A DNA stretch of 64,000 nt from Streptomyces ardesiacus. Its GTDB lineage: Bacteria > Actinomycetota > Actinomycetes > Streptomycetales > Streptomycetaceae. A program made the translations under genes and the position numbers. Positions 1-8,710 of the stretch are shown one piece after another. The stretch covers positions 62,001 to 126,000 of the forward strand of contig NZ_BEWC01000001.1 in the NCBI RefSeq assembly GCF_003112575.1, given 5' to 3'. Below the pieces are notes generated by a model that saw nothing but the letters and a program-made list of their open reading frames with translations, did no database searches and had not been told where the DNA came from. How positions within the stretch are numbered: the first letter of the stretch is position 1; each line of letters starts with the position of its first letter.

Positions 1-149
1 AAGTGGTCGTGCGGCGGCCGCGGATGCCGGAAGGCGAGCCCGCGCTTCACCAGCGCCGTGAGCTGCGCCTCCGCGCCCCTCAGGCGCCCGGTGACGGGAT
101 CGGCGGCGGCGATGATCCGCCGTTGCGCGGCGGTGGGCGACAGTGCCAC
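1..149 (-). CDS. Partial hypothetical protein, N-terminal end only
   Basis: The reverse strand opens at a GTG preceded by a GGAGGGA ribosome site and stays open to the window edge, giving 49 codons beginning MALSPTAAQRR. The visible part is basic and Ala/Arg-rich with no motif I recognise. It lies upstream of the next reverse-strand gene's stop-distal side (the phosphatase ends at 188), so both run leftward and could be co-transcribed. The carboxyl end lies outside the window, so no function is offered. Confidence 0.55.
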   Translation of the reverse strand, partial: MALSPTAAQRRIIAAADPVTGRLRGAEAQLTALVKRGLAFRHPRPPHDH

Positions 150-187
150 GGCGTCCCTCCTTCCCCCAACGGTCACGCCTTCGAAGA

Positions 188-787
188 CTACGACGGGGGT
201 CTGACATTCCAGGCGGCGATCACCGGCCGCCCGTGCTCGGTGCCCAGCCGGCACAGCGTGCCGGTGCCCAGTTGGAACAGCGCCCCGTGCGACGCCGGAA
301 GACCCAGGTGCCGGGCGGTCAGCACGCGCAGGAAGTGCCCGTGTGCCACCAGTACGACGCACCCCTCGGTGTCGGCGAACGCGGCCTCCACCGTGGCCAG
401 CACCCGGTCGGCCCGCTCACCCACCTGCTCGGGCGTCTCCCCGGGGTGGTCCGGCGGCCCGGGCGCGACCCCGTCCGTGAACAGGAACCAGTCCGGCCGG
501 CTCCGGTGGATCTCGACGGTCGTGATCCCCTCGTAGCCGCCGTAGTCCCACTCGTGCAGGTCCGGCTCGACGCGCACCTCGTGCAGCCCGATCAGCTCGG
601 CCGTCTCCCGGGCCCGCTGGAAGGGGCTCACGAAGGCGGCCCCGATCCGGTGGGACCGGATCAGCGGCACCAGGCTCCGCGCCTGCTCCCGCCCCTTCTC
701 GGTCAGCGGAACGTCCGTCAGCCCGGTGTGCCGCCCGGACCGCGACCACTCGGTCTCGCCGTGCCGGACCAGAAAAAGATCACCCAT
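188..787 (-). CDS. Histidine phosphatase family protein (phosphoglycerate mutase-like)
   Basis: 199 residues, a normal length for a single-domain member of the histidine phosphatase superfamily. The N terminus carries the phospho-acceptor signature LVRHGETEW at residues 6-14, and the second catalytic histidine sits in VLVAHGHFLRVL near residue 150. Conserved arginines of the phosphate pocket are visible (SPFQRARETA). The family removes phosphate from small metabolites or proteins in the cytosol; the substrate cannot be told from sequence. Many relatives are called phosphoglycerate mutase, but the short length and lack of insertions fit the broad-specificity phosphatase branch better. It is divergent from the + strand gene at 845, leaving about 57 bp for both promoters. 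Confidence 0.9.
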   Translation of the reverse strand: MGDLFLVRHGETEWSRSGRHTGLTDVPLTEKGREQARSLVPLIRSHRIGAAFVSPFQRARETAELIGLHEVRVEPDLHEWDYGGYEGITTVEIHRSRPDWFLFTDGVAPGPPDHPGETPEQVGERADRVLATVEAAFADTEGCVVLVAHGHFLRVLTARHLGLPASHGALFQLGTGTLCRLGTEHGRPVIAAWNVRPPS

Positions 788-844
788 GCCTCCAGGCTAC
801 GGCGGGCCGTTCGCCCCGGCCCTCTGTCAGTGGCGTCTGCTTCA

Positions 845-1315
845 GTGAACCCCGTGAGTGACGACTACCTGACCGTGATACCGACCGACCCCTGGTGGCA
901 GCCCGCCGAGGAGGCGGCCGAGCGGGCCGCGGCGGTCGTGGCCGCGCTCCTTCCCGACCGGGACGGAGGGGGAGAGCAGGAGGTCACCTGGCACGACACG
1001 GTCGAGGTCGTCACCTGCGGACAGAACCTGGAGCGCATCCGCTGCCCGGGATGCGGGGCGGACCTGAGCATGCGGTGGTGGGGGCGGGAGGTGACGCTCC
1101 GGCAGGAGGAGGGCTTCACCACGCTGGGCGCCGCGCCGCCCTGCTGCGGGGTTGAGACCTCCCTCAACGACCTGGTGTACGACTGGCCGTGCGGCTTCGC
1201 CCGGTTCGAGATCGACGTGCTCTGTCCGGAGCGGGGCCCGCTCAGCGCGAGGGAACTGGCCCGGGTCGCCGAGGCGCTCGGCCACCCGGTCCGTCAGATC
1301 CTGTCCCGGTTCTGA
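845..1315 (+). CDS. Conserved hypothetical protein with CxxC and CC motifs
   Basis: About 156 residues. GTG codons at 830, 845 and 854 are all in frame; 845 or 854 is most likely because translation from 830 would leave almost no leader after the divergent phosphatase. The protein has a CPGCGADL knuckle near residue 60 and PCCG near residue 100, so four cysteines could bind a metal. No catalytic family is recognised. The composition is acidic with many tryptophans (DPWWQP, MRWWGRE). It converges on the aminotransferase gene with a gap of only 17 bp. Confidence 0.75.
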   Translation: MNPVSDDYLTVIPTDPWWQPAEEAAERAAAVVAALLPDRDGGGEQEVTWHDTVEVVTCGQNLERIRCPGCGADLSMRWWGREVTLRQEEGFTTLGAAPPCCGVETSLNDLVYDWPCGFARFEIDVLCPERGPLSARELARVAEALGHPVRQILSRF

Positions 1316-1332
1316 GGTCCCGGCGCGCGCCT

Positions 1333-2541
1333 CTACTGCCGGTATCCGCTCAGGAACCGCCCGATGCGTCCGATGGCCGCCTCCAGGTCCTCCGCGTGGG
1401 GCAGGGTCAGGATGCGGAAGTGGTCGGGGCTCGGCCAGTTGAAGCCGGTGCCCTGGACGACCTGGATCTTCTCGCGGAGCAGCAGGTCCAGGACGAAGCG
1501 CTCGTCGTCGTGGATCTTGTGGACCGCCGGGTCGATGCGCGGGAAGGCGTACAGCGCGCCCTTGGGGCGGACGCAGGAGATGCCGGGGATCTCGTTGAGC
1601 TTCTCCCAGGCCACGTCCCGCTGTTCGCGCAGCCGTCCGCCGGGTGCGGTCAGCTCGCGGATGGACTGGCGGCCGCCGAGCGCGGCCTGGATGGCGTACT
1701 GGGCGGGCGCGTTGGCGCACAGCCGCATGGAGGCCAGCATGGTCAGGCCCTCCAGGTAGTCCCTGGCGTGCTGCTTGGGCCCGGTCACCACCAGCCAGCC
1801 GGAGCGGAAGCCCGCCACCCGGTAGGTCTTGGACAGGCCGCAGAAGGTCAGCACCACCAGGTCCGGGGCGAGGGCGGCGGCCGAGTGGTGCACCGCGTCG
1901 TCGTACAGGATCTGGTCGTAGATCTCGTCGGCGAGGACCATCAGGCCGTGCCGGCGGGCGAGGTCGAGGATGCCCTCGACGATCTCCTTGGGGTAGACGG
2001 CGCCCGTGGGGTTGTTGGGGTTGATGATGACGACCGCCTTGGTGCGGTCGGTGATCTTCGACTCCATGTCGGCCAGGTCCGGGTACCACTCCGCCTGCTC
2101 GTCGCAGAGGTAGTGCACCGCCCTGCCGCCCGCGAGGGTGGTCACCGCCGTCCAGAGGGGGAAGTCGGGGGCGGGGATCAGCACCTCGTCGCCGTCCTCC
2201 AGCAGGGCCTGGACGGCCATGGAGATCAGCTCCGAGACGCCGTTGCCCAGGTACACGTCGTCCACGTCGACCTCCAGGCCGAGGGCCTGGTAGCGCTGGG
2301 CGACGGCCCGGCGGGCGGAGAGGACGCCGCGCGAGTCCGTGTAGCCGTGCGCCTGCGGGAGCATGCGGATCATGTCCTGGACGATCTCCTCCGGCGCCTC
2401 GAAGCCGAAGAGGGCCGGGTTGCCGGTGTTGAGGCGCAGGACGCTGTGGCCCGCCTCCTCCAGCGCGTTGGCGTGCTCGATGACCGGGCCGCGGATCTCG
2501 TAACAGACCTCGCTGAGCTTGTTCGACTGCCGGAACTCCAT
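1333..2541 (-). CDS. alaA: Alanine transaminase AlaA-like, PLP-dependent aminotransferase
   Basis: 402 residues, fold type I class I/II aminotransferase. The N-terminal stretch (SNKLSEVCYEIRGPVIEHA, then LNTGNPALFGFEAPEEI) matches the AlaA family closely. The PLP lysine lies in CGLSKTYRVAGFRSGW around residue 240, the NPNNPTGAV motif that contacts the cofactor phosphate region is present near residue 175, and the substrate-carboxylate arginine region is in the C-terminal third. AlaA makes alanine from pyruvate and glutamate in the cytosol. The assignment to the AlaA branch is from remembered family sequence; the precise amino donor is inferred. It is divergent from the HxlR regulator at 2629, and the two operator dyads in the 87-bp gap could control both genes. 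Confidence 0.85.
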   Translation of the reverse strand: MEFRQSNKLSEVCYEIRGPVIEHANALEEAGHSVLRLNTGNPALFGFEAPEEIVQDMIRMLPQAHGYTDSRGVLSARRAVAQRYQALGLEVDVDDVYLGNGVSELISMAVQALLEDGDEVLIPAPDFPLWTAVTTLAGGRAVHYLCDEQAEWYPDLADMESKITDRTKAVVIINPNNPTGAVYPKEIVEGILDLARRHGLMVLADEIYDQILYDDAVHHSAAALAPDLVVLTFCGLSKTYRVAGFRSGWLVVTGPKQHARDYLEGLTMLASMRLCANAPAQYAIQAALGGRQSIRELTAPGGRLREQRDVAWEKLNEIPGISCVRPKGALYAFPRIDPAVHKIHDDERFVLDLLLREKIQVVQGTGFNWPSPDHFRILTLPHAEDLEAAIGRIGRFLSGYRQ

Positions 2542-2571
2542 GCGCGGCTTCCCCTCCGGAATCTGGTGTTG

Positions 2572-2621
2572 CTTGGTTTTACCAAGTAGCAGCTTGGAAA
2601 GTCCAACAACTTGTCTACACT
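2572..2621 (+). promoter_or_regulatory. Promoter and two operator-like dyads of the HxlR gene
   Basis: Two inverted repeats share the TTGG/CCAA core: CTTGGT-TTT-ACCAAG at 2572-2586 (perfect 6-bp arms) and TTGGA-AAG-TCCAA at 2594-2606 (perfect 5-bp arms). A -35-like TTGGAA (2594-2599) and a -10-like TACACT (2616-2621) are spaced 16 bp apart, so the second dyad overlaps the -35 and spacer. The ATG at 2629 is only 7 bp after the -10, which suggests a leaderless transcript. Autorepression by the HxlR protein is the inferred role. Confidence 0.6.
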
Positions 2622-2628
2622 GCGTCGC

Positions 2629-3285
2629 ATGTCACCTCGTCCTCGCCGTAGCTACGACCAGTACTGTTCCGCCGCCCGCGCGCTCGACGCCGTCGGCGAC
2701 CGCTGGACCCTGCTGATCGTCCGGGAGCTTCTCGCCGGTCCGCGGCGCTACACCGACCTGCACGCCGACCTGCCCGGCGTCAGCACGGACGTCCTCGCCT
2801 CGCGGCTCAGGGACATGGAGCGCGACGGGCTGACGACCCGGCGCCGGCTGCCCCCGCCCGGCGCGGTCTCCGTCTACGAACTCACCGCGCGGGGACGGTC
2901 CCTGCTGCCGGTCCTGGAGGCGCTCGGCACGTGGGGCGCGGGCGAGTTGGGGGAGCGGCGGCCCACCGACGCCGTACGGGCGCACTGGTTCGCGCTGCCG
3001 CTGCTGCGGGCCCTGCGGGAGGCCGGGGTGACCGAGGGACTCGTCGAAGTGCGGCTGGAGGAGGGGGACTTCCATCTGTACGCCGGTGCCGGTGCCGAGG
3101 GGGAGGGCCGTCCGGTGTACGGCGACGGGCCGGCGCCCGGGGAGCCCGACGCCCGGCTCGTGCTGGACGCCGGGACCTGCGCCGCCCTCGGCCGGGGCGG
3201 GACGGGCCTGCGGGACGCGGTGCGCGACGGCCGTGTCGTCGTCACCGGCGACGGCGCCGCGGCCAAGGCGCTCAGGGAGGGCTGA
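2629..3285 (+). CDS. HxlR-family winged-helix transcriptional regulator
   Basis: 218 residues. Residues 5-100 form the HxlR winged helix: an upstream Cys in YDQYCSAARAL, then DRWTLLIVRELLAGPRRYTDL and GVSTDVLASRLRDMERDGL, which holds the recognition helix and wing. The C-terminal 100 residues form an extra domain seen in some actinobacterial members, of unknown ligand. The ATG at 2629 is chosen because the putative -10 is 7 bp upstream and no ribosome site exists further up. HxlR proteins answer to small reactive molecules or redox state and usually control the divergent neighbour, here the aminotransferase gene. Confidence 0.88.
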   Translation: MSPRPRRSYDQYCSAARALDAVGDRWTLLIVRELLAGPRRYTDLHADLPGVSTDVLASRLRDMERDGLTTRRRLPPPGAVSVYELTARGRSLLPVLEALGTWGAGELGERRPTDAVRAHWFALPLLRALREAGVTEGLVEVRLEEGDFHLYAGAGAEGEGRPVYGDGPAPGEPDARLVLDAGTCAALGRGGTGLRDAVRDGRVVVTGDGAAAKALREG

Positions 3286-3290
3286 AACGG

Positions 3291-3318
3291 CGGGAGGCCC
3301 GCCGAAGCGGGCCTCCCG
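3291..3318. terminator. Bidirectional hairpin terminator
   Basis: A perfect 12-bp stem (CGGGAGGCCCGC / GCGGGCCTCCCG) with a four-base loop lies between two convergent genes, 5 bp after the HxlR stop codon. There is no T-tract, as is usual in Streptomyces. Confidence 0.75.
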
Positions 3319-3341
3319 GTGACACGGTGGGCGAGGGCGCG

Positions 3342-4148
3342 TCAGGCGCCGGGCGGCACCCGGGACGGCCGTCCCGAACCACGGGTCAGCGCGTATCCGC
3401 CGATGCCCGCGAGCGCGGCCAGCACGGCCCCGATCCCGCTCCACACCCAGCGGTCCGACCACCAGCCCGACGACCAGCCGTCCTCCGGCTCGATGGCGGA
3501 CAGGACGGCGCTCTTGTCGTCCTCGTCGCCCTTGCCGTCACCGGAGGTCACCGCGATGCCCGGCACCAGCGGCTCGGCCAGCGAACCGTCCACCGCCGCG
3601 GCGCCGCCGATGTCCTTGGACTCCACCCGGACCTCGGCGGAGACCGGCATGCCGAGGTCGGAGGCCGGCACGTTCACCGCCGTCAGCCGGAGGTAGTACG
3701 TGCCCGGCAGCGGGTCGTTGGACCACGGCTCGGACCAGGCGCGCACGGTGCGCAGGACGCAGGCCAGTTCCAGGGAGGAGGTGCGCGCGTCCGCGGTGCG
3801 GGTCTGGGCGCCCCACTGGCAGGCCTGGCGGCGGCGCAGACCGTCGTACACGTCGACCCGCCAGGTCTGCGGGGCGTGCGTCTCGAGCAGCTTCACCGTG
3901 GCCTTCACGGTGGGACGCTGCTCCGCGTCCGCGGGGAACGACCAGTACAGGTAGTCGCCCGCGGCGCCGTTGGCCGTGGCCGTCTGCCCCTGCTCGAACT
4001 CGGCGGCCGTGCGGAAGGACGTGCCCGCCGTGGTCGGCGCGCCACCGTCCGGGGACGGGCTCGCGGAGGGCGAGGCGTCGGCCGCGGCGGGTGCCGCGGC
4101 GAGGCCGAGCAGCACCACGGCCGCCGTCAACGCTCGGGTGAAACGCAT
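3342..4148 (-). CDS. Secreted, membrane-anchored protein paired with a VWA protein
   Basis: 268 residues. Residues 1-25 are a signal peptide (MRFTRALTAAVVLLGLAAAPAAA). A Ser/Pro/Gly-rich stretch follows, then a beta-rich extracellular domain, an acidic linker and a C-terminal hydrophobic segment (SGIGAVLAALAGIGGYAL) with a short basic tail. The start ATG overlaps the stop of the upstream VWA gene (TGATG at 4150-4146), so the two are translationally coupled. The domain resembles the beta-sandwich following the VWA domain in its partner, suggesting both face outside and may bind each other. No enzyme motif is seen and the function is unknown. Confidence 0.82.
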   Translation of the reverse strand: MRFTRALTAAVVLLGLAAAPAAADASPSASPSPDGGAPTTAGTSFRTAAEFEQGQTATANGAAGDYLYWSFPADAEQRPTVKATVKLLETHAPQTWRVDVYDGLRRRQACQWGAQTRTADARTSSLELACVLRTVRAWSEPWSNDPLPGTYYLRLTAVNVPASDLGMPVSAEVRVESKDIGGAAAVDGSLAEPLVPGIAVTSGDGKGDEDDKSAVLSAIEPEDGWSSGWWSDRWVWSGIGAVLAALAGIGGYALTRGSGRPSRVPPGA

Positions 4149-5413
4149 CAGTTGGTCCTCCAGATCGCGAACCGCCAGCGCGAGAGCCAGCCCCACAGCA
4201 GACCGGCGACGAAGCCGACCAGCACCAGCAGGCCGAGCAGCCACCAGCCGCGCCCGAGGCCGAAGGCGGCCACGTCGGCGGAGTCGTTCGGACCGTCCAC
4301 GACGTCGACGGTCAGCTCCAGCGGCAGACCGGGCGTGGTCTTCACACCGGAGGCGACGGAGAAGGAGTTGGTGACCTGGAGGCACACGGTCTCGGCCGGG
4401 GCGTCCTCCTCGTCGCTCTCCGCCTTGGGATAGCGCAGGCCCGTCGAGAGCACGTCGGTACGGCCGTTGCCCGCCGCCTCGCCGCGCACGATCTCCCGGC
4501 CGTGCACCGTCACCGCGCGCAGCAGCACCCCGTAGGACGGGTTCACGGCCCGGTCGGCGCCCACGCTCACGGAGGCGCGCAGCTCCTGGCCCGGTTCCAC
4601 GTCCACCCGGTACCAGCGCTGCTGCCCGAACTCCTCGCGGTCGGTGTACAGCCCGGACTTCAGCGTCGGCGCCTTCGCGCACGCGTCGGCGCCCTCGGTG
4701 GCGACCGGCGTCACCACCGGGTCGGCCGCGCGGTCCACCAACTGGTTGACCTTGTCCGTCAGTTCGTCCGCGTGCGCGACCGAGGTGTAGGTGCCGCCGG
4801 TCGCCTCGGCGATGCAACTGAGCTGCTGACGCAGCTTGGTGTTGGGGACCAGACCCAGCGTGTCGATAGTGATCCCGATGCCCTTGGCGGCGATCTCGCG
4901 GGCCACCTCGCACGGGTCGAGCGGGGCGCAGGTGTCCTCGCCGTCGCTGATCAGCACGATCCGCTTGGAGCCGTTGCCGCCGTCGAGGTCGTCGGCCGCC
5001 TTCAGCAGCGCGGGGCCGATCGGCGTCCACCCGGTGGGCGAGAGGGTGGCCACCGCCGTCTTCGCCTCGGTGCGGTCCAGCGGGCCCACCGGATAGAGCT
5101 GCGCGGTGTCCTTGCACCCGGTCTTGCGGTCGTCGCCCGGATAGTCGGCGCCCAGCGTGCGGATGCCGAGCTGCACCTCTTCCGGTGTCGCGTCGAGCAC
5201 CTCGTTGAACGCCTGCTTCGCCGCGGCCATGCGCGTGCCGCCGTCGATGTCCCGGGTCCGCATCGAACCGCTGACGTCGAGCACGAGGTCGACCTTCGGC
5301 GCGTCCTCACCCGTGGGTTCACCGGCGACCGCCCCGGCCGGGAACGCCATCCCGGCCGCCAGCGCGGCGAGCAGGGCACAGGTACCCGCCGCCAGCCGTG
5401 TTCTTGTGATCAT
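4148..5413 (-). CDS. Secreted, membrane-anchored von Willebrand factor A protein
   Basis: 421 residues. Signal peptide at 1-30 (hydrophobic LAAGTCALLAALAAGMAF). The VWA domain spans roughly 40-225, with the MIDAS metal site DVSGSM near residue 47, a downstream threonine in the SPTGWTPIG segment and the aspartate of LISDGEDT. A beta-rich domain (about 240-380) follows, then a transmembrane helix (WWLLGLLVLVGFVAGLLWGW) and a basic tail. The layout places the VWA domain outside the cell, where it would bind a protein or metal-dependent ligand. It is coupled by overlapping stop/start codons to the 268-residue partner. Ligand unknown. Confidence 0.88.
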   Translation of the reverse strand: MITRTRLAAGTCALLAALAAGMAFPAGAVAGEPTGEDAPKVDLVLDVSGSMRTRDIDGGTRMAAAKQAFNEVLDATPEEVQLGIRTLGADYPGDDRKTGCKDTAQLYPVGPLDRTEAKTAVATLSPTGWTPIGPALLKAADDLDGGNGSKRIVLISDGEDTCAPLDPCEVAREIAAKGIGITIDTLGLVPNTKLRQQLSCIAEATGGTYTSVAHADELTDKVNQLVDRAADPVVTPVATEGADACAKAPTLKSGLYTDREEFGQQRWYRVDVEPGQELRASVSVGADRAVNPSYGVLLRAVTVHGREIVRGEAAGNGRTDVLSTGLRYPKAESDEEDAPAETVCLQVTNSFSVASGVKTTPGLPLELTVDVVDGPNDSADVAAFGLGRGWWLLGLLVLVGFVAGLLWGWLSRWRFAIWRTN

Positions 5414-5475
5414 CGGCGGATCCTATTGATCAGTGGCGCCGCGCTCCAAAACGAGACCGTGCGGACACCGCGACG

Positions 5476-6993
5476 TCACCCGTACCGCAGGGGATGGGGC
5501 AGCTCCGTCCACAGGTCCCCCGGTGTTCCCGGCGAAGTCCGCATCAACGTCAGCGCCTTCACCGGAAGCGGACCCTCGCGCAGGGCCACGAGGTCCTCGG
5601 TGTCCGGAAGTTGGGGCATCACCGCCTCCAGGACCCCGCACAACGCCGGTCCCGAACCGGCCGTCGCCGCCAGCGCGCCGCCCACCAGCGAGCCGAACAA
5701 CTTCCGGCGCAGCGCCACGGGTTCGTCGGTGAGCACCCGGTCGGGCAGGTGCGGGACCGGGATGCCGTGCCGGGCCAGACGGGCCGGGGAGACGCGGATG
5801 TCGGCCAGGTCGCGGTAGACCAGACGCAGGGGAGCGCCCGCGGCGGACAGCACGACCAGCAGGTTCTGGCCGTGCGCCTCCAGGGCCACGCCCAGCTCCA
5901 GCGCGCGCAGCCCGACGGTGAGGGCGAGACGGGCGAACGCCGCCGACCACGCGGGGGAACGGGGCAGGCCGGTGGTCGCCAGCGCCGCCACCGGGACCAC
6001 GTGCTCGCCCGGCCCCGCGTACTCCCGCGGCGACTCGCGCAGTACGGCGGCCAGGTCGGGGGAGTGGGCGGTGGCCGCGCCCAGCGTACGGGTCACGTGG
6101 AGCAGGCCGCCCGTGCGCGCCGCCAGGTCCTCCCCGAACGACGACAGGTCCGCCGACGCGGCGACCGAGGCGACGGAGATGTCCCGCACCGAGGAGGTCA
6201 GCCGGGCGCTCAGCGCGGTCTTGACGTGGGGGCCGCCGGGCACGGCGAGGGTCCGCAGGGGCATCAGCGGATGCGCGTCGCGCCACGCCAGACGAGGCCG
6301 GTCGAGCACATGGGCCGCCTGCCACGGATGCACCGGCACCAGCACCCGCGCCCCGTCCCGCAGCTCCCGCGGCCACGCCCCCGCCACCAGGCACTCCGCC
6401 GCCGCGACCGGCACCAGCCCCAGCCCCACCACCGGCCCGTGCTCGGGCCCGTACGCGAGCTGCTCCGCCACCGAGAAGCCCGGCCGGGCACGGCAGCCGG
6501 GGTGGTACGGATGCCCGTCGACCACCCGCCGCTCCCAGCCCCAGTCGCTGTCCGGCCACTCGTCCGGGTGATTCTCCCGCGCCCCCGCCCGGGGCTGCCC
6601 CGCCCGCGACAGCGCCAACGACGCGGCGCTGTGGCCCAGTTCCCGGGTGAAGCCCGCCGCGTGCGGTACGGCCAGGTCGGTCATCAGCCGCTCCGGGTCG
6701 TCGTAAGCGGCCTCGTCCAGCCGCACGACCGGGACGTACGCGTCCGTGCGGTACGGATCGGCGGCCGGACCGGTCAGCCGGCGGCCGTCCCGCAGGCGCA
6801 GGACGACCGTGTCCCCGGCCCGCTCCCGGCCCTCGATCCAGGGCAGCGGTTCGAAGGCGAGGGCGCGCCACAGCCGGGTCAGCACGGCCGCGCGGGCGCC
6901 GGGCAGCTCGGCCGTGAACCGGGCGACCAGACCGGGACGGGCGGCCGCCAGCTCGCCGGCGACCTCGGTCGCCGCACTGGGGGGACGGTGCAC
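5476..6993 (-). CDS. IucA/IucC-family NIS siderophore synthetase
   Basis: 505 residues from the GTG at 6993, which has a GAGGAG ribosome site; the frame stays open further upstream but would run into the promoter of the divergent gene. Family marks are GHPYHPGCRAR near residue 160 (nucleotide and citrate pocket), VHPWQ near residue 222, the KTALSARLTSSVRD stretch, and a C-terminal FhuF-like section with HGQNLLV. These enzymes adenylate a carboxylate, usually citrate or an intermediate, and join it to an amine or alcohol without an NRPS. The substrate type cannot be assigned. It pairs with the divergent paralogue at 7154. Confidence 0.85.
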   Translation of the reverse strand: MHRPPSAATEVAGELAAARPGLVARFTAELPGARAAVLTRLWRALAFEPLPWIEGRERAGDTVVLRLRDGRRLTGPAADPYRTDAYVPVVRLDEAAYDDPERLMTDLAVPHAAGFTRELGHSAASLALSRAGQPRAGARENHPDEWPDSDWGWERRVVDGHPYHPGCRARPGFSVAEQLAYGPEHGPVVGLGLVPVAAAECLVAGAWPRELRDGARVLVPVHPWQAAHVLDRPRLAWRDAHPLMPLRTLAVPGGPHVKTALSARLTSSVRDISVASVAASADLSSFGEDLAARTGGLLHVTRTLGAATAHSPDLAAVLRESPREYAGPGEHVVPVAALATTGLPRSPAWSAAFARLALTVGLRALELGVALEAHGQNLLVVLSAAGAPLRLVYRDLADIRVSPARLARHGIPVPHLPDRVLTDEPVALRRKLFGSLVGGALAATAGSGPALCGVLEAVMPQLPDTEDLVALREGPLPVKALTLMRTSPGTPGDLWTELPHPLRYG

Positions 6994-7153
6994 GGGCTGG
7001 CTCCTCGGGTACGGGTACGGGTGGGACGGCGGCACGGCGGAGGGCGGACGACGGTCATGACGCGCGGCACGACCGCTCGCACGACGAGAGACATACTGAT
7101 CGTCCTGATCGTCTCCGTCCTCCTCTCCGCCATCGACCGACCGTAGGGAACGA

Positions 7154-8689
7154 GTGGAACGCGTGGATCTCCTGCCCCCGCCCGCCGGCGCCGACTCCCG
7201 GGACGACGCGGCGCGGCGCGCCGACGCGTACGCGGCCGTACCGCTGCTCAACTGCCTGCTGCGCGAGGTGGCCGAACCGCTCCCCCATCCCGGCGCCCGC
7301 CCCGTCTACCGGCTGCCCGGCGGCAGACTGCTGCGGGTGCGGCGGGGACGCAGGCCCGCCGAGCCGGAGGTCCGCACGGCGGACGGCTGGCACCGCGTCG
7401 ACCATGCCGAACTGGTGAAACTCGTCGCCGACGCACTGCGGCGGCACACCGGGGTGTCCAATCACGAGCTGCCCACTGAGATCACCGACAGCCGCGACGC
7501 GGTGGCCGCGCTGCTGACGGCACGCGCGCGTGCCACCCCGCCCGCGGACACCTACCTCCGCTCCGAGCAGTCGCTGCTCACCGGCCACACCCACCACCCC
7601 GCCCCCAAGGCGCGCGGCGGCGGCCCGCAGGCCGGCTGGCTGCCCTACGCGCCCGAGGCGTACGCCCGCTTCCCGCTGGTGCTGCTCGGCGTGCGCGAGG
7701 ACACCGTCGTCGACGAGGGCGACACCGCCGCCCTGGACGCCCTCGGCAAGGCCCCGCCCGGCTACCGCCTGCTGCCCGCCCACCCCTGGCAGCTCGAACT
7801 GACGGCCCCGGCCCTCGCCCCCGCCTTCGCCGACGGGCGCCTCGTCCGGGTGGGCACGACCGGCTTCTTCGTCTGGCCGACGGCCGCGGTCCGTACCGTG
7901 TACGCGCCCGAGTACCCGCCGGGACGGGACCTGTTCCTGAAGTTCAGCCTCGACGTGCGCATCACCAACGACATCCGCCGCCTGTGGCGCCACGACCTCA
8001 TGCGGCTGCGCCGCACCGACACGGCCGTCACCGAGGCCTTCGCCTCCCTCCAGCCCCCCGCCGCGTGGCTGGGCGACCGCGGCCACCGCACCGCGGACTT
8101 CGCCTTCGAGGAACTGGCCGTGGTCGTCCGCGACGGAGTGCGCGACCACCTCGTGCCCGGCGCGACCCCGCTCCTGGCCGCCGCGCTCGTGGAGGGCTTC
8201 CCCGGCAGCCCGCTGGCGGCCAGCCCGGACCCGGCGGCCTGGTGGGAGGCGTACCTCGCCGCCGTCGTCCCGCCCGTCCTGACCGCCTTCGCCGACGACG
8301 GCGTCGTCCTGGAGGCGCACCTCCAGAACACCCTGGTCGCCGTGGACGCGGCGGGCGTCCCCGTGCAGGCGCTCTTCCGGGACGCGGAGGGCGTCAAACT
8401 GCTGCCGGACACACCCCGGGCGGCCGGCTGGGAACGCCTGGTCTACTGCCTGGTCGTCAACCACCTGTACGAGGTCGCCGCCGCGCTCGCCGAACACCAC
8501 CCCGGCCTCGATCCCTGGCCCGCCGTCCGCCGCGCCCTGGCCCGCCACGACCTGCCCGAGATCCCCGCCCTGCTCACCGCCCCCGCCCTCCCCGCCAAGA
8601 CCAACCTCCTGCTGCGCTGGACCGGCGCGGACGGCGCCGCCGCCCGCTACCGGCCGCTGGCCAACCCGCTGCGCGGGGCACCGGGGTGA
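7154..8689 (+). CDS. IucA/IucC-family NIS siderophore synthetase
   Basis: 511 residues from GTG 7154, with AGGGA 5 bp upstream (a second in-frame GTG is at 7163). Family motifs include GHTHHPAPKARGG near residue 143, PAHPWQ near residue 209, KFSLDVRITNDIRR and, in the C-terminal half, EAHLQNTLV plus FRDAEGVKLL. It is a distant paralogue of the divergent 505-residue protein, and the two share a promoter region of about 160 bp. Together they could build a bis-amide siderophore. No amine-supplying decarboxylase, transporter or reductase gene flanks them within this window, and I see no iron-box-like dyad between them. Confidence 0.85.
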   Translation: MERVDLLPPPAGADSRDDAARRADAYAAVPLLNCLLREVAEPLPHPGARPVYRLPGGRLLRVRRGRRPAEPEVRTADGWHRVDHAELVKLVADALRRHTGVSNHELPTEITDSRDAVAALLTARARATPPADTYLRSEQSLLTGHTHHPAPKARGGGPQAGWLPYAPEAYARFPLVLLGVREDTVVDEGDTAALDALGKAPPGYRLLPAHPWQLELTAPALAPAFADGRLVRVGTTGFFVWPTAAVRTVYAPEYPPGRDLFLKFSLDVRITNDIRRLWRHDLMRLRRTDTAVTEAFASLQPPAAWLGDRGHRTADFAFEELAVVVRDGVRDHLVPGATPLLAAALVEGFPGSPLAASPDPAAWWEAYLAAVVPPVLTAFADDGVVLEAHLQNTLVAVDAAGVPVQALFRDAEGVKLLPDTPRAAGWERLVYCLVVNHLYEVAAALAEHHPGLDPWPAVRRALARHDLPEIPALLTAPALPAKTNLLLRWTGADGAAARYRPLANPLRGAPG

Positions 8690-8710
8690 AGGCCCCGGGG
8701 ACGGTGCGTC

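Noticed and set aside
3342..5117. A 591-codon reverse frame joining the VWA gene region and the secreted protein
   Set aside because: Only the last 268 codons have a signal peptide and normal composition; the rest is the VWA gene in the wrong frame.
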